A stretch of 64,000 nucleotides of DNA, taken from the NCBI GenBank assembly GCA_964348455.1, contig CAYGCQ010000002.1:1-64000 (forward strand). The letters are read 5' to 3'. This DNA is from UBA10133 sp964348455 (GTDB lineage Bacteria > Patescibacteriota > Microgenomatia > UBA1400 > MFAQ01). A program made the position numbers and the translations under genes. Shown here in pieces: positions 1 through 8,716 of the stretch; position 1 is the stretch's first letter; each line of letters starts with the position of its first letter. Below the pieces are notes generated by a model. That model searched no databases. It was not told the origin of the DNA and saw nothing but the letters and a program-made list of their open reading frames with translations.

Positions 1-385
1 GTTCTGGTATTTCAGGTATTTGAATAACTAAAGATTTTCTTAAACAAAGACCTAACTTGATTAAATCTTCAAAAATAATTTTATTTCCTATCCGTATTCG
101 ATATGATGTCTTGCACCAATATTTATTTCCCATTATTTTGGAAAAATGAGCTTTTCTTGTTTCAATTCTGTTTTCTGCAGACAAAACATTTCTGATATCC
201 TCGAGGAGTGTATAGTCGTTGTTCGATAATAATAAATAACAAGTTCGAGATGATTCTCTGCAATCCTCTACAGCGCCATCGGCGTAAATAAAGCCCAAAA
301 CATAAGCCATTTGAGGCGACCAAGTCTTGAAAAAATCCTCATTGATTTTCTTTCGATTATGGCCTCCACGATTATCTCGATGCAC
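1..385 (-). CDS. LAGLIDADG homing endonuclease, N-terminal part (runs off window)
   Basis: Reading the minus strand from a GTG at 385 gives 128 codons without a stop before the window edge. An in-frame TGA lies two codons upstream of that GTG (389-391). Residues 26-37 read MAYVLGFIYADG, a typical LAGLIDADG helix with its catalytic aspartate, preceded by a basic segment and FFKTWSPQ, a common lead-in for free-standing members of this family. Such enzymes cut a long DNA target and promote spread of their own gene. An ATG at 310 is an alternative start but would remove the lead-in. The gene diverges from tRNA-Cys, 80 bp away. No intron or intein is visible here, so it looks free-standing. The second motif would lie outside the window. 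Confidence 0.8.
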   Translation of the reverse strand, partial: MHRDNRGGHNRKKINEDFFKTWSPQMAYVLGFIYADGAVEDCRESSRTCYLLLSNNDYTLLEDIRNVLSAENRIETRKAHFSKIMGNKYWCKTSYRIRIGNKIIFEDLIKLGLCLRKSLVIQIPEIPE

Positions 386-465
386 AATTCATTATTACCG
401 AATAAAACCCAAAAATCAATATAATTATTCAAGAGCGTTTAATGTTAAAATAGTGCGTGACATAT

Positions 466-537
466 GGCCGGATAGGCAAGTGGTTAAGCCCAAGGTCTGC
501 AAAACCTTTATCGCGGGTTCGATTCCCGCTCCGGCCT
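466..537 (+). tRNA. tRNA-Cys (anticodon GCA)
   Basis: A full cloverleaf can be drawn. The acceptor stem pairs 466-472 with 530-536. The D stem GGC/GCC is at 475-477 and 488-490. The anticodon stem AAGGT/ACCTT is at 492-496 and 504-508, with loop CTGCAAA and anticodon GCA at 499-501. The T stem GCGGG/CCCGC encloses loop TTCGATT. Base 537 is U73, the discriminator expected for cysteine tRNA. CCA is not encoded and must be added by a CCA-adding enzyme. Confidence 0.97.
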
Positions 538-590
538 CAGGAACTCTTTACAATAGGATTATTCAATAACTGTGCTAAACTAAAAACATT

Positions 591-1478
591 ATGAGGTCAC
601 GTATTTTACGCACACTGCCCATTCTATTACTATCCATCTTTCTGGCTGGTTGTCAGCTTAATCCCTTTGCGAAGAAATCAGGCATCCAAATCACTTCTCA
701 CCCTGATGCTAATGTCGTTATCAACGGCAAATCTGTCGGGAAAACTCCCTTTTATGATGAAAGTTTAGCTCCGGGCATGGCTACTATTCAGATGACCGCT
801 GTCGATTCCGGTCAGTCATGGGAAGGCAAAGTAGATCTTGTTGCGGGTACTCTAACTACTGTTCATCGTGAATTTGGTGTTACTCCAGATAAGTCTCACA
901 GTTACACTCTTTCCTTCGAGAAGTTAGCAAATAACAAAGATTCCTCCGTCAGCATTATCAGTCTTCCGCCCAATGCTACAGTCAGCATAGATGGCAAACC
1001 AACAGGTTTTACTCCTGCTACTGCCGACATTTCCACTGGCCAGCATGTATTTTCCTTTACGGCTCCCGGATATCAGGACAAGATTGTAAATGCTGCTGTC
1101 CAAGCCGGGTATCGCCTAGCAATCAACCTCACATTAGCCACTATGGACATCGTCCCCACACCCACACCTACACCAGAGGCCACACCATCAGCTTCTTTAA
1201 CTCCTACTCCCACTGTAAGCACTGTTATCACACCACTACCAAAACAGGCTTCACCTTCAGCCGCTATGACCACTCCTTATGTGCAAATTCTTGATACTCC
1301 AACAGGATGGCTAAAGGTCAGGGAATCAGCCACGATCAACAGTACTGAGCTTGCCAAAGTAAATCCTGGAGACATGTTTGTCTCCAAAGATTCTGAAGCT
1401 GCTGGCTGGTACTACATCGAATATCTCAAAGGAAGCTGGGGCTACGTATCCTCTCAATACGCCAAGCTGATTAAATAA
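591..1478 (+). CDS. PEGA-domain lipoprotein with C-terminal SH3-like domain
   Basis: The N-terminus has a basic start, a hydrophobic core and the lipobox LAGC (Cys21), so it is probably a lipid-anchored surface protein. Two PEGA-type beta domains follow, at about residues 30-105 and 115-180; the second contains VSIDGKPTGFTP. A Pro/Thr-rich linker (about 185-225) leads to a bacterial SH3-like domain (about 228-295) with WLKVRES and GWYYIEY. PEGA and SH3b domains usually bind cell-wall or surface glycan; the exact ligand cannot be read. A possible extended -10 (TGC-TAAACT, 573-581) ends 9 nt before the ATG. The next gene starts one base after its stop, so they are probably cotranscribed. Confidence 0.8.
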   Translation: MRSRILRTLPILLLSIFLAGCQLNPFAKKSGIQITSHPDANVVINGKSVGKTPFYDESLAPGMATIQMTAVDSGQSWEGKVDLVAGTLTTVHREFGVTPDKSHSYTLSFEKLANNKDSSVSIISLPPNATVSIDGKPTGFTPATADISTGQHVFSFTAPGYQDKIVNAAVQAGYRLAINLTLATMDIVPTPTPTPEATPSASLTPTPTVSTVITPLPKQASPSAAMTTPYVQILDTPTGWLKVRESATINSTELAKVNPGDMFVSKDSEAAGWYYIEYLKGSWGYVSSQYAKLIK

Positions 1479-1479
1479 T

Positions 1480-1815
1480 ATGTCCGAAGAAAAATATATT
1501 TCTCTTGCAAAGGACTTGTACGGTTTAATTATATTCGAGATGAAAGACATCCAAAATAGAAATATCGACATTTCTACAACTTATCCCAAATTAGTCATAA
1601 TGTATGAATTTTTTCGAATGATTAGAGGTGAAGCTTTTTTAAATTCTAGACCTCCAACGCCAAATTTTCAAAATGACCTATATAAGATGCAGGCAGATAT
1701 TGAATCAAGTCTAGATCAAATAAAATCTACAATTGATTTTTCTGACGAAAAGCTACAATTCAAAATAAAACAAGTTGGCTTTCCTTATTTTGAAAAACAA
1801 TCAAAACAAAACTAA
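1480..1815 (+). CDS. Hypothetical small helical protein
   Basis: A 111-residue protein that I do not recognise. It is predicted to be mostly alpha-helical and charged, with no signal peptide, membrane segment or cysteines. The start is one base after the lipoprotein stop, so translation is probably coupled and the two may work together at the envelope from opposite sides. It is transcribed toward the convergent UbiA-family gene; only 15 bp separate the two stops and no clear terminator lies between them. Confidence 0.55.
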   Translation: MSEEKYISLAKDLYGLIIFEMKDIQNRNIDISTTYPKLVIMYEFFRMIRGEAFLNSRPPTPNFQNDLYKMQADIESSLDQIKSTIDFSDEKLQFKIKQVGFPYFEKQSKQN

Positions 1816-1830
1816 ATCTGGTTACGTTTG

Positions 1831-2760
1831 TTACCCTACATAATACAGAACCCCAATTACCATTACCCCCCAAGACACTGCGGTAATAATCAACGGTTTA
1901 TCGGACAGCAAAATTCTTTCGGGACTCTCACCATCATGACCTTCATAAATAATTTGCAGGTATCTCATGATGCCATAAACCACAAAAGGAATAGTTACCA
2001 TCATCCACTTTTCCGATATCAAGGTTCTTGGCAATATGGAAATTAGTTGCAAGGCTCTACCATCCGGTATTATTTTTGGTTGATTGAAAGTAAAAAGTGC
2101 ATAAGTTATCCACGTTGCTGTCGCAAACATACCTGTGTATATATCCAGGAGCTGTTCTGTGTATCTTTTAAGAGTCGCTCTAGTCTCCGCCGCATTGTAT
2201 CCCATGAGTAAGGTCATTTCTCCTCTGCGCTTCCCCACAGCTAGGAAGAGTGAGGCTGCAATTACTGTCATCAGAAACCATACATCCATGTGTGCTGAGA
2301 TGGTCAGTGCTCCCGCATAAACTCTTATCAAATATCCGGAAGCAATCACGATTACATCAATAATCGCAATCGTTTTTAGGTATTTTGTATAAGCTATCTG
2401 CAACACCAGATAAACTAGACCGCTCAAGAATAGGTAATAGTTTAGGTTATATGCCCAAGCTAGCCCTACTATGACTCCAAATATCAGAACAAAAATCGCG
2501 AATGGAACTGGCAGTTCTCCGCTGGCGATTGGTCGATTTTTTTTGTAAGGATGTTTCCGATCTGCCTTTACATCTTGTAAGTCATTAAAAAGATAAGTGA
2601 CACTACTTAATATCGTAAAAATCAAAAATGCTTGAAAAACCTTACCGAAAGCACCCTCTTGGAAAAGAAGGCCTGCGAAGATCAAAGCTGCGAACAAACT
2701 AAAGTTTTTTACCCATTGTCGCGGCCTGACTTCTTTGAGAAGTGCCAAGAGTATTGCCAT
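1831..2760 (-). CDS. Decaprenyl-phosphate phosphoribosyltransferase-like UbiA prenyltransferase
   Basis: A 309-residue polytopic membrane protein. The N-terminal RPRQWVKN and the Asp-rich motif NDLQDVKADRKHP followed by NRPIASG (about 59-82) match the UbiA branch that transfers phosphoribose from PRPP to polyprenyl phosphate, the first step toward decaprenylphosphoryl arabinose in actinobacteria. The second motif region reads IIDVIVIASGYLIR. The lipid and sugar used here are inferred, not shown. Its start overlaps the end of the upstream WecA/MraY-type gene by 52 bp, so the two are coupled in one envelope-glycan operon. No DprE1/DprE2 partner is visible in the window. Confidence 0.82.
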   Translation of the reverse strand: MAILLALLKEVRPRQWVKNFSLFAALIFAGLLFQEGAFGKVFQAFLIFTILSSVTYLFNDLQDVKADRKHPYKKNRPIASGELPVPFAIFVLIFGVIVGLAWAYNLNYYLFLSGLVYLVLQIAYTKYLKTIAIIDVIVIASGYLIRVYAGALTISAHMDVWFLMTVIAASLFLAVGKRRGEMTLLMGYNAAETRATLKRYTEQLLDIYTGMFATATWITYALFTFNQPKIIPDGRALQLISILPRTLISEKWMMVTIPFVVYGIMRYLQIIYEGHDGESPERILLSDKPLIITAVSWGVMVIGVLYYVG

Positions 2761-3797
2761 ATTACAAATGTTAACATTAATACAACCAATCCTATCATGA
2801 TGAAGAGTTTACTTCTAGCTTCAAACTTAATAGCAGCCACTCCCAACATCGCCGTTATCATCCAGTAAAACAGAGCAACTCTTCGTTTACCCCAACCCAT
2901 TGAAAGTAATTTATGATGGAGATGTTCCTTATCTCCCCACACTGGAGACTTTCCTGAGCCAATTCTTTTTATCACTAAATAAATAAAATCGACCAACGGA
3001 ACTCCAAGCACCACTAGAACTGTGCCGACCTTGGCCGTTGCTAATATAGAAATGACCCCCAGTAACAATCCTGCTAGAGACGTTGCCGAGTAGCCGGGCA
3101 TAATTTTCTGAGGATAATAATGAAAAATTGTTAAGCCTGCGAAGGCACCTGCCAAAGCAAAAGCCAAAATAGACACTGGCCACTGAGTAATATCAGCACT
3201 GTAACTAAGGGATATAATTCCCAAAGTCAGAGCTGCAATGGTGACCACTCCACTAATTTGACCATCGACACCGGAAGACCAGTTTATGGCATTCATTAGT
3301 ATGGGAATCCAAAGAAGTGCAAAGAGATCTGCCAGTACCCAAATTTCATGATGTTTTCCGAGGAGATTAAATCCAATCCGAATACTTGAAAAATCTATAA
3401 TACCCCCAAATGGATTTGAAATAAATGAAATTCCTATTCCGGATGAAACAATAATTATCACAGCCAAAAAATTTAAACCAAGTCTCAGGTATGGGTTTAG
3501 TCCTCGCACATCATCAACAATACCGGTCAACAACACCAGGAGCGAAGCGAGCCCAATTGCCAACAAATGCTTATCAATTTGAAGAAAAAAACCTACAGTT
3601 AAGAATACAGCAAGGAAAATGGGAACTCCTCCTCCTTTTGGCACAGGAGTTTTATGAAGATGTGCCGGATGTGGATTCTTCTTTGGGTCTATTACCCAAC
3701 CCAATCTATTAAACAAAAATACTGTAATCGGGGTGATAACCAAGCTAATCAATAAAGAAAGCAGAAAAGGGAGGATTGTTATTCCTGAATTCGTCAT
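2709..3797 (-). CDS. WecA/MraY-type polyprenyl-phosphate sugar-1-phosphate transferase
   Basis: A 362-residue protein with about ten membrane segments. It carries the family motifs in order: PVPKGGG near residue 50, the DD pair in GIVDDVRG, NAINWSSGVDG near 165, and the cytoplasmic EHLHHKLL loop near 295. These enzymes load HexNAc-1-phosphate (WecA type) or MurNAc-pentapeptide-phosphate (MraY type) onto a lipid carrier. Placement with a GT2 and a UbiA-type enzyme, away from mur genes, favours a WecA-like role in a surface polysaccharide. It overlaps neighbours on both sides (4 bp upstream, 52 bp downstream). Confidence 0.87.
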   Translation of the reverse strand: MTNSGITILPFLLSLLISLVITPITVFLFNRLGWVIDPKKNPHPAHLHKTPVPKGGGVPIFLAVFLTVGFFLQIDKHLLAIGLASLLVLLTGIVDDVRGLNPYLRLGLNFLAVIIIVSSGIGISFISNPFGGIIDFSSIRIGFNLLGKHHEIWVLADLFALLWIPILMNAINWSSGVDGQISGVVTIAALTLGIISLSYSADITQWPVSILAFALAGAFAGLTIFHYYPQKIMPGYSATSLAGLLLGVISILATAKVGTVLVVLGVPLVDFIYLVIKRIGSGKSPVWGDKEHLHHKLLSMGWGKRRVALFYWMITAMLGVAAIKFEARSKLFIMIGLVVLMLTFVIWQYSWHFSKKSGRDNG

Positions 3798-4129
3798 AGA
3801 GCAAATATTTGCATCACTCTAAAAAACCCGGCAGCCAAAAGGACAACCGTTACAAGACCTCCAATCATCAATGTTGTTTCAGCAGATAAATCGTTTTTTC
3901 CGGCCCAAGAAGCTAAGAATCTTGTAATTCCTAAAACTGCTGCCGCTCCGGCCAGCACTCCGACCAAGATAATCTTGTCAACTAACTGCTGCTCACCATC
4001 TATGAGCGAATAAAACCAAGGAATTTGTGGCGGTAAAGTTTTCCAATAAACTGCTAGCACTGCTCCCATCAAAAACAGTACTGCCCACCCAACAAATAAT
4101 AGTTTTTGTGCAGTTTTATTTTTTGTCAT
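3794..4129 (-). CDS. Small three-helix membrane protein
   Basis: 111 residues with three predicted membrane helices (about 10-30, 52-72, 88-108). The first loop contains KTLPPQIPWFYSL, which resembles the Leu-Pro loop of DUF1648-type small membrane proteins, although I cannot confirm the family. It lies between GT2 (stop at 4130, adjacent) and the WecA/MraY-type gene (4-bp overlap), so it is part of the glycan operon and may be an accessory subunit of one of those enzymes. Confidence 0.6.
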   Translation of the reverse strand: MTKNKTAQKLLFVGWAVLFLMGAVLAVYWKTLPPQIPWFYSLIDGEQQLVDKIILVGVLAGAAAVLGITRFLASWAGKNDLSAETTLMIGGLVTVVLLAAGFFRVMQIFAL

Positions 4130-5635
4130 TTAAACTTTCTTTTCCGTAACTCTATACTCCATGTATCTTCCCATCATTAGTCTCGTGTGGGCGTCCAGTC
4201 CCGGCAAAGCAGAGAAAAAGAATCCAACTACTGGTAGCAGGATAAACTCGAAAGGGGCTACAATCTTTCTCCACATAGGTAAATTTGCCACTTTTGGTCT
4301 TGCCTTGAGATCTATTAGAATCATCGCCAGCAAACTAACAAGAGACATTGTTAAAATTGCAGAAGATACCTGTGGCAATGTCTTTCCTATTACTGTTCTG
4401 GAAAATGTCTGATTCAAAAGAGGTGGCATGTTTGCTCCTACGGTAATAATGAACCAATTTACAGGCCACATAAAATGATCCTCAACTACTTTAAAAACTC
4501 TGATGGTCTTATCCCAGAATGGAGCTTTGGTGTCCAGAATATATTCCTTAATAATATAAGCATCGTCGGAAGCTCCCCACGCCCATCTCTTTACTTGTTC
4601 GTAAGTATTCGTGTAGGTGCTCCAAAAACCATTGGCTTCTGCGGCGTCAGCCGAAACTGAGATAAAAATTGGCTCAACTTCGACTTCTCCCTTGGTAGCA
4701 AAATAAGTCTTAAAAAATATTCGATAATCTTCCGGAATCACATCAGTATCCCAATAATTTATTTCATCCATTAACTTCAAACTTAGTGTGTACGTTGAAA
4801 AGTTTATTAGTCTGTCAGGCCTCGAAAGTTGTGCCATATTGATTACGCTACTCATGCGATTAAAGACCCTCATCGGCCATGGAATTCTTTCTATATTATT
4901 ATAAAAAACGATTGCCCCTTGCCAGATCTTGCGATATCTATTTGGATCGTCCAAAAACACATATGTAATTGCGGCTAGGTGGTTTTGATGTAAGGCGACG
5001 TCACAGTCCACGGAAGAAATAGTCATCTTGTCGATATCCCACTCTTTATGTTTATCAAGCTCTATTTTAAATTCTTTACCTGCCCAAGATGCATTGCTGG
5101 ACTTTCCAACCACTTCTCCTGTCATGTTTGCTGGATGATAATAGAAATAGAGCCCAGCAAATTTCCCCTGAAATTTATTTTTTAGCAACTTTTCTCTCTG
5201 ACTATTTATTTCTTCTCCAGCTCTCGCTTCCATCGCTATTACCGGGATAATCTGTTTAGCTCCAATTGTTTGGTTTACTAAAGCATCCAAAGTTCTTTCC
5301 AGTATTTCCCCAGGCTCTTTGTATGTAGGCAAGACAATCACATGCTTTACTTCTTTCCAGTCGGCAAATCCGGCGACATCTCCCATCCAGTCATATTTTT
5401 CCCAGGCCTGGATTCTATAGTAAGACATCACCCCTGCCCAAGCCAAAGTTGTCGATCGGTATAACCAATAAACATTAAAAGCAATAATGAAATAGGCTAC
5501 TCCAATAGGCCAGAATATTGACCCCCAGACAGGAAATAGAATGAATGTCCAGCTGGTAAATCCAGGCAAAATTTCTAAAGCTCTTTGGCTGGCTCTGGGG
5601 TATTTATTTATTAGATATCTAAGGAATACAAACAT
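4130..5635 (-). CDS. Membrane-anchored family 2 glycosyltransferase (cellulose-synthase-like)
   Basis: A 501-residue protein. Two N-terminal membrane helices (about 25-60) precede a GT-A domain that begins HVIVLPTYKEP near residue 98. A DCD motif (SSVDCDV) and QVKRW (a Q-x-x-R-W match) follow, then two to four C-terminal helices. QxxRW is typical of processive inverting GT2 enzymes such as cellulose or hyaluronan synthases that extrude polymer. The donor sugar cannot be read. The gene overlaps tatD by 25 bp and abuts the small membrane gene. Confidence 0.83.
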   Translation of the reverse strand: MFVFLRYLINKYPRASQRALEILPGFTSWTFILFPVWGSIFWPIGVAYFIIAFNVYWLYRSTTLAWAGVMSYYRIQAWEKYDWMGDVAGFADWKEVKHVIVLPTYKEPGEILERTLDALVNQTIGAKQIIPVIAMEARAGEEINSQREKLLKNKFQGKFAGLYFYYHPANMTGEVVGKSSNASWAGKEFKIELDKHKEWDIDKMTISSVDCDVALHQNHLAAITYVFLDDPNRYRKIWQGAIVFYNNIERIPWPMRVFNRMSSVINMAQLSRPDRLINFSTYTLSLKLMDEINYWDTDVIPEDYRIFFKTYFATKGEVEVEPIFISVSADAAEANGFWSTYTNTYEQVKRWAWGASDDAYIIKEYILDTKAPFWDKTIRVFKVVEDHFMWPVNWFIITVGANMPPLLNQTFSRTVIGKTLPQVSSAILTMSLVSLLAMILIDLKARPKVANLPMWRKIVAPFEFILLPVVGFFFSALPGLDAHTRLMMGRYMEYRVTEKKV

Positions 5636-6495
5636 TTTGTGTTTTGGCTCGTTATCTCAGTTAGTTTTCTATAATCAATATTTAATTCAGAGGCTATGAA
5701 TTCTGCTGTTATTTTAACATTTGCGGGGCCATTAACCGTTCCGCGTAGTGGTTCTGGGCTCAGATATGGGCTGTCAGTTTCCAATAAGAGCCTCTTCAGG
5801 GGCACTTGTTTCAAGAGATATCTCAAATCACCGGCAGATTTGTATGTGATATTCCCACAAAAACTAACATAAAATCCTTTTGAAAGGACCAATTCCAGGA
5901 ACTCAGAGCTTCCTCCAAAACAGTGAAACTGCCCGGTCGGCAAGCTCTTCATGCTTAGAAGTTCAATCTTCATCTCTTCTTCAGACCCTCTCATGTGGAT
6001 AGCTGCCGGCAACTTACTATCTGCTGCCAGCTGCATCTGTTTGAGGAATAGTTCTGTTTGCATCTTCTTCGTTTTTTTCTCTTTGTCCCAATAATAATCA
6101 AGTCCGATTTCTCCCACACCCACAACTCTTTCCGAACTTTCAATTATTTTTTTCAACTCCTCCATCACAATATCCAGTTTTTCGCTCTCTGTCATTCCGA
6201 GGTACCTGTCTGCCGTGGCGGGAGTCGAGGAGCCTCCCCCCATTAGTGTCATTCCGGGCTTGACGCGGAATCCATCTGGAATATCATTAAACATTTTTTC
6301 CACTTCCTCCGGATGTATTCCGGCTAAGCAGTACTGGTTTTCCTGTGTCGCAATTACCACCGCCCTTCTAGCATCCTCTAAGCTAGTCGACGGGATAATT
6401 ATTTTTTTTACACCGGCACTATATGCTTTTTTCAAAGCATCTTTTACGTCAGAAAACTTTTCATCGGTCAAGTGGCAGTGTGTATCAATTAGCAT
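5611..6495 (-). CDS. TatD-family metal-dependent deoxyribonuclease with repeat-derived insertion
   Basis: A TIM-barrel hydrolase of 294 residues. THCHLTDEKF at the start gives the HxH metal ligands; GVGEIGLDYYWD, AAIHMR, FHCFGG and LLLETDSPYL supply the other ligands in the usual order. TatD enzymes act as 3'-5' DNases or on D-aminoacyl-tRNA. Residues about 72-106 have no counterpart in ordinary TatD and are encoded by two interspersed repeats inserted in frame (6178-6282), which explains a length above the usual 255-265. The barrel motifs are intact, so it is probably functional. It overlaps the downstream GT2 start. Confidence 0.9.
   Translation of the reverse strand: MLIDTHCHLTDEKFSDVKDALKKAYSAGVKKIIIPSTSLEDARRAVVIATQENQYCLAGIHPEEVEKMFNDIPDGFRVKPGMTLMGGGSSTPATADRYLGMTESEKLDIVMEELKKIIESSERVVGVGEIGLDYYWDKEKKTKKMQTELFLKQMQLAADSKLPAAIHMRGSEEEMKIELLSMKSLPTGQFHCFGGSSEFLELVLSKGFYVSFCGNITYKSAGDLRYLLKQVPLKRLLLETDSPYLSPEPLRGTVNGPANVKITAEFIASELNIDYRKLTEITSQNTKCLYSLDI
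6178..6282. repeat. Two palindromic interspersed repeats inside the TatD coding region
   Basis: Plus-strand reading shows GTCATTCCGAGG... with GTCGAGGAGCCTCCC, then a second unit GTCATTCCGGGCTTGACG ending GGAATCCATCTGG. Both match the repeats found between genes elsewhere in the window (for example 8717-8798 and 34630-34762). They are in frame without a stop and add about 35 residues to TatD. Confidence 0.8.
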
Positions 6496-6513
6496 TTTAT
6501 ATTTTTCATAATT

Positions 6514-6547
6514 GTCATTCCCGACCTGATCGGGAATCTATAAAAAT
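6514..6547. repeat. Interspersed palindromic repeat, GTCATTCCCGAC family
   Basis: The unit has hairpin arms TCCCGA and TCGGGA around a short loop and ends AATCTATAAAAAT. Near-identical copies occur at 8187-8220 and 9166-9199, differing mainly in one base of the tail. It sits between tatD and metG. Confidence 0.85.
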
Positions 6548-6556
6548 AAGCTCAAA

Positions 6557-7972
6557 TTAACTTTCAATCCTCTGAAACAGATTAGCCCCCCTCTTAATTT
6601 CTTCACCTCCGAATGAAGCCATTAATTTTTCTGAGGTCTCGGGCATAAAAGGTGACAAGTCAGCAGCAGTCTGTCTAATAATTCTTACCAGGTCTGCCAA
6701 CACAAATTCTTGCTCTTCACCCTTCAGCTTCCAAACCTCTCTCTGGTTAATCAAAGTATCTGACGTTTTTACATCTTCCCAAATAAATTTCATCGCGTCA
6801 TCAAATCTAAACTCCTTCAATTTATTTACAACAGCTTCTCTGATACCCAGTCTTTGCTCCGGCACTTTTAGACTGATTTTTACAGCCATGGTCGAAACCC
6901 TAGCGGCTAAATTTCCAATTCCGTTTGCCAAGTTGGTTTGAAAAGCATTTTTGAATCTTTCTTCGGTTACATCCGAGTCCTCGAAGACACTCACTTCTGA
7001 TAATAGAAAATGTCTTAACGCATCTGTACCATATTTCTCGGTCCACTCAATCGGGTTGATTACGTTCCCGAGACTCTTGCTCATTTTTTGTCCCCCAGAA
7101 TTAATAAATCCACCGACAAAAATCTGTTTAGAACTGGGTAGTCCGGCCGACATTAGCATTGCCTGCCACATGGCAGTCTGTTGTCTGAGATTATCTTTTC
7201 CACACACTTGAATTCCTGGCCAAAAACTTTCAAATTTTTCCTGATTTTCGGGCCACCCTAACGCTGAAATGTAGTTGACTAAAGCATCGAACCAAACATA
7301 CATAACTTGAGTTGGGTCTCCCGGCACTTCCACTCCCCAAGGCATTTTTGATTTTAATCGGGAAATACTAAAATCTTGAAGTCCAGACGCTACAAAAGTT
7401 TTCATTTCGTTTAATCTAAATTCGGGAACAATAAACTCAGGGTTTGACTCGTATAACTCCAGTAGTTTCTGCTGATAACTGGAAAATTTAAAGAAATAAT
7501 TTTCTTCTTCTATGTTTTCAAGTTCTTGGTTTGGGTGTATCGGACACTTTCCTTCTACTAGTTCAGAATCCGTTTTTTCGAGTTCACACCCCACACAATA
7601 CTTAATCTTGTAGATTTTTTTATAAATATCACTCTTTTCTACGCATAGCTTCCAGAATTCTTGAGCAGCTCTTACATGATGTTCATCTGTTGTCCGTATA
7701 AAATTATCATAAGAAAGATTTAGTGCTGTCTTTAGTTTACTAAACTTGGCTGCATATTCATCACAGTACGCTTGAGGCTCTAATCCGGCTTCGACTGCTT
7801 TTTGATAAATTTTCTGACCATGTTCATCCGTACCTGTGTTAAAAAAAACATCATCGCCCAGTAGTCGATGTGCTCTGGCCAAAGTATCCGCTCGAATAAT
7901 TTCCATCGCAAAGCCGATATGCGGCTCTGCATTTACATAAGGTAATGTGGTGGTGATATAAAACTTTCCCAT
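6557..7972 (-). CDS. metG: Methionyl-tRNA synthetase
   Basis: A class I synthetase of 471 residues that charges tRNA-Met. The HIGH motif is PHIGFAME (about 17-24) and the KMSKS motif is KMSKSLG (about 297). The connective insert has one zinc knuckle, CVGCELEK followed by CPIH. The anticodon-binding helical domain fills the C-terminus; there is no EMAP-like tRNA-binding extension, so this is the short form. A -10 hexamer (TAAAAT on the minus strand, 7979-7984) ends 6 nt before the ATG with no Shine-Dalgarno, which suggests a leaderless transcript. Confidence 0.97.
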   Translation of the reverse strand: MGKFYITTTLPYVNAEPHIGFAMEIIRADTLARAHRLLGDDVFFNTGTDEHGQKIYQKAVEAGLEPQAYCDEYAAKFSKLKTALNLSYDNFIRTTDEHHVRAAQEFWKLCVEKSDIYKKIYKIKYCVGCELEKTDSELVEGKCPIHPNQELENIEEENYFFKFSSYQQKLLELYESNPEFIVPEFRLNEMKTFVASGLQDFSISRLKSKMPWGVEVPGDPTQVMYVWFDALVNYISALGWPENQEKFESFWPGIQVCGKDNLRQQTAMWQAMLMSAGLPSSKQIFVGGFINSGGQKMSKSLGNVINPIEWTEKYGTDALRHFLLSEVSVFEDSDVTEERFKNAFQTNLANGIGNLAARVSTMAVKISLKVPEQRLGIREAVVNKLKEFRFDDAMKFIWEDVKTSDTLINQREVWKLKGEEQEFVLADLVRIIRQTAADLSPFMPETSEKLMASFGGEEIKRGANLFQRIES

Positions 7973-7996
7973 ATATTGATTTTACAGTAACCTCTC

Positions 7997-8220
7997 GTCA
8001 TTGCGGGTTTCGGTGCTCCGAACCTAAACGCCTACCCGCCTAACTGGTACTCCTATTGGCAGGGTGGCAATCTCACTCCACCAAACCTCCGTCATTCCTG
8101 CGAAGGCAGGAATCCATCAAATCAAATCCACCTCCCGTCATTGCGGGTTTCGGTACTCCGAACCTAAACAATCTCATCCAACTTTTGTCATTCCCGACCT
8201 GATCGGGAATCTATACAAAT
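7997..8220. repeat. Cluster of four interspersed repeats between metG and a TrpR-like gene
   Basis: In order: GTCATTGCGGGTTTCGG with CTCCGAACCTAAA (7997-8030); GTCATTCCTGCGAAGGCAGG ending CCATCAAAT (about 8092-8122); a second copy of the first type (8137-8170); and GTCATTCCCGACCTGATCGG (8187-8220). Each begins GTCATT. No gene is visible in this 250-bp gap. Confidence 0.8.
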
Positions 8221-8228
8221 ACTCCAAA

Positions 8229-8591
8229 TTACTTAAAAATCCTCTTTATCCCCCCAGCAATCTTCTCGGTCCAGTCACTGGCCCATTCCTCGGCTTTTAT
8301 TCTCCGTATCATTTCCTGCCACCCCTCATTGCCCAGCTTATCCGCCACCGTAGCGATGGTAGCCGAACTAACTTTTATGTTGTTTTTAATATCTTCGTAG
8401 CTCCTCCCCTTATCCAAATACAGTGCAATTCCCAATCTCTTCAAAACGGCCAATCTTTCCCCATCCGTCAAAATATCGCGCAGCATGGTCTGTACATCAT
8501 CTGGAGAGTCTACTTCAGCTAGTACCTGGTAAAACATTTCTCCCAGTTGCTTCTCTAATGTTTTGTTTATTGGGTTTTGTGAAAGTTGCAT
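8229..8591 (-). CDS. TrpR/YerC-YecD family DNA-binding regulator
   Basis: 120 residues from the ATG at 8591. The C-terminal half has the Trp-repressor-like helix-turn-helix: DILTDGERLAVLKRL, then SYEDIKNNIKVSSATIATV as the recognition region. The N-terminal half is the dimerising helical part. The YerC/YecD group has no assigned ligand. An in-frame TTG at 8633 would add 14 residues, but a TTGTGG/TATTAT promoter-like pair overlaps that extension, so the ATG is preferred. Its target genes cannot be told from context. Confidence 0.85.
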   Translation of the reverse strand: MQLSQNPINKTLEKQLGEMFYQVLAEVDSPDDVQTMLRDILTDGERLAVLKRLGIALYLDKGRSYEDIKNNIKVSSATIATVADKLGNEGWQEMIRRIKAEEWASDWTEKIAGGIKRIFK

Positions 8592-8716
8592 ATTCTGTCC
8601 AAAATAATAACTCTTTAATTGATTAAACCACAAAATTATGAAAGTAGTAAGGTTGCGAAGGCCCGGGATTTTTTCGTCACTAAGTCTGTAACTCCATCAA
8701 TCCAATATAAACACCC

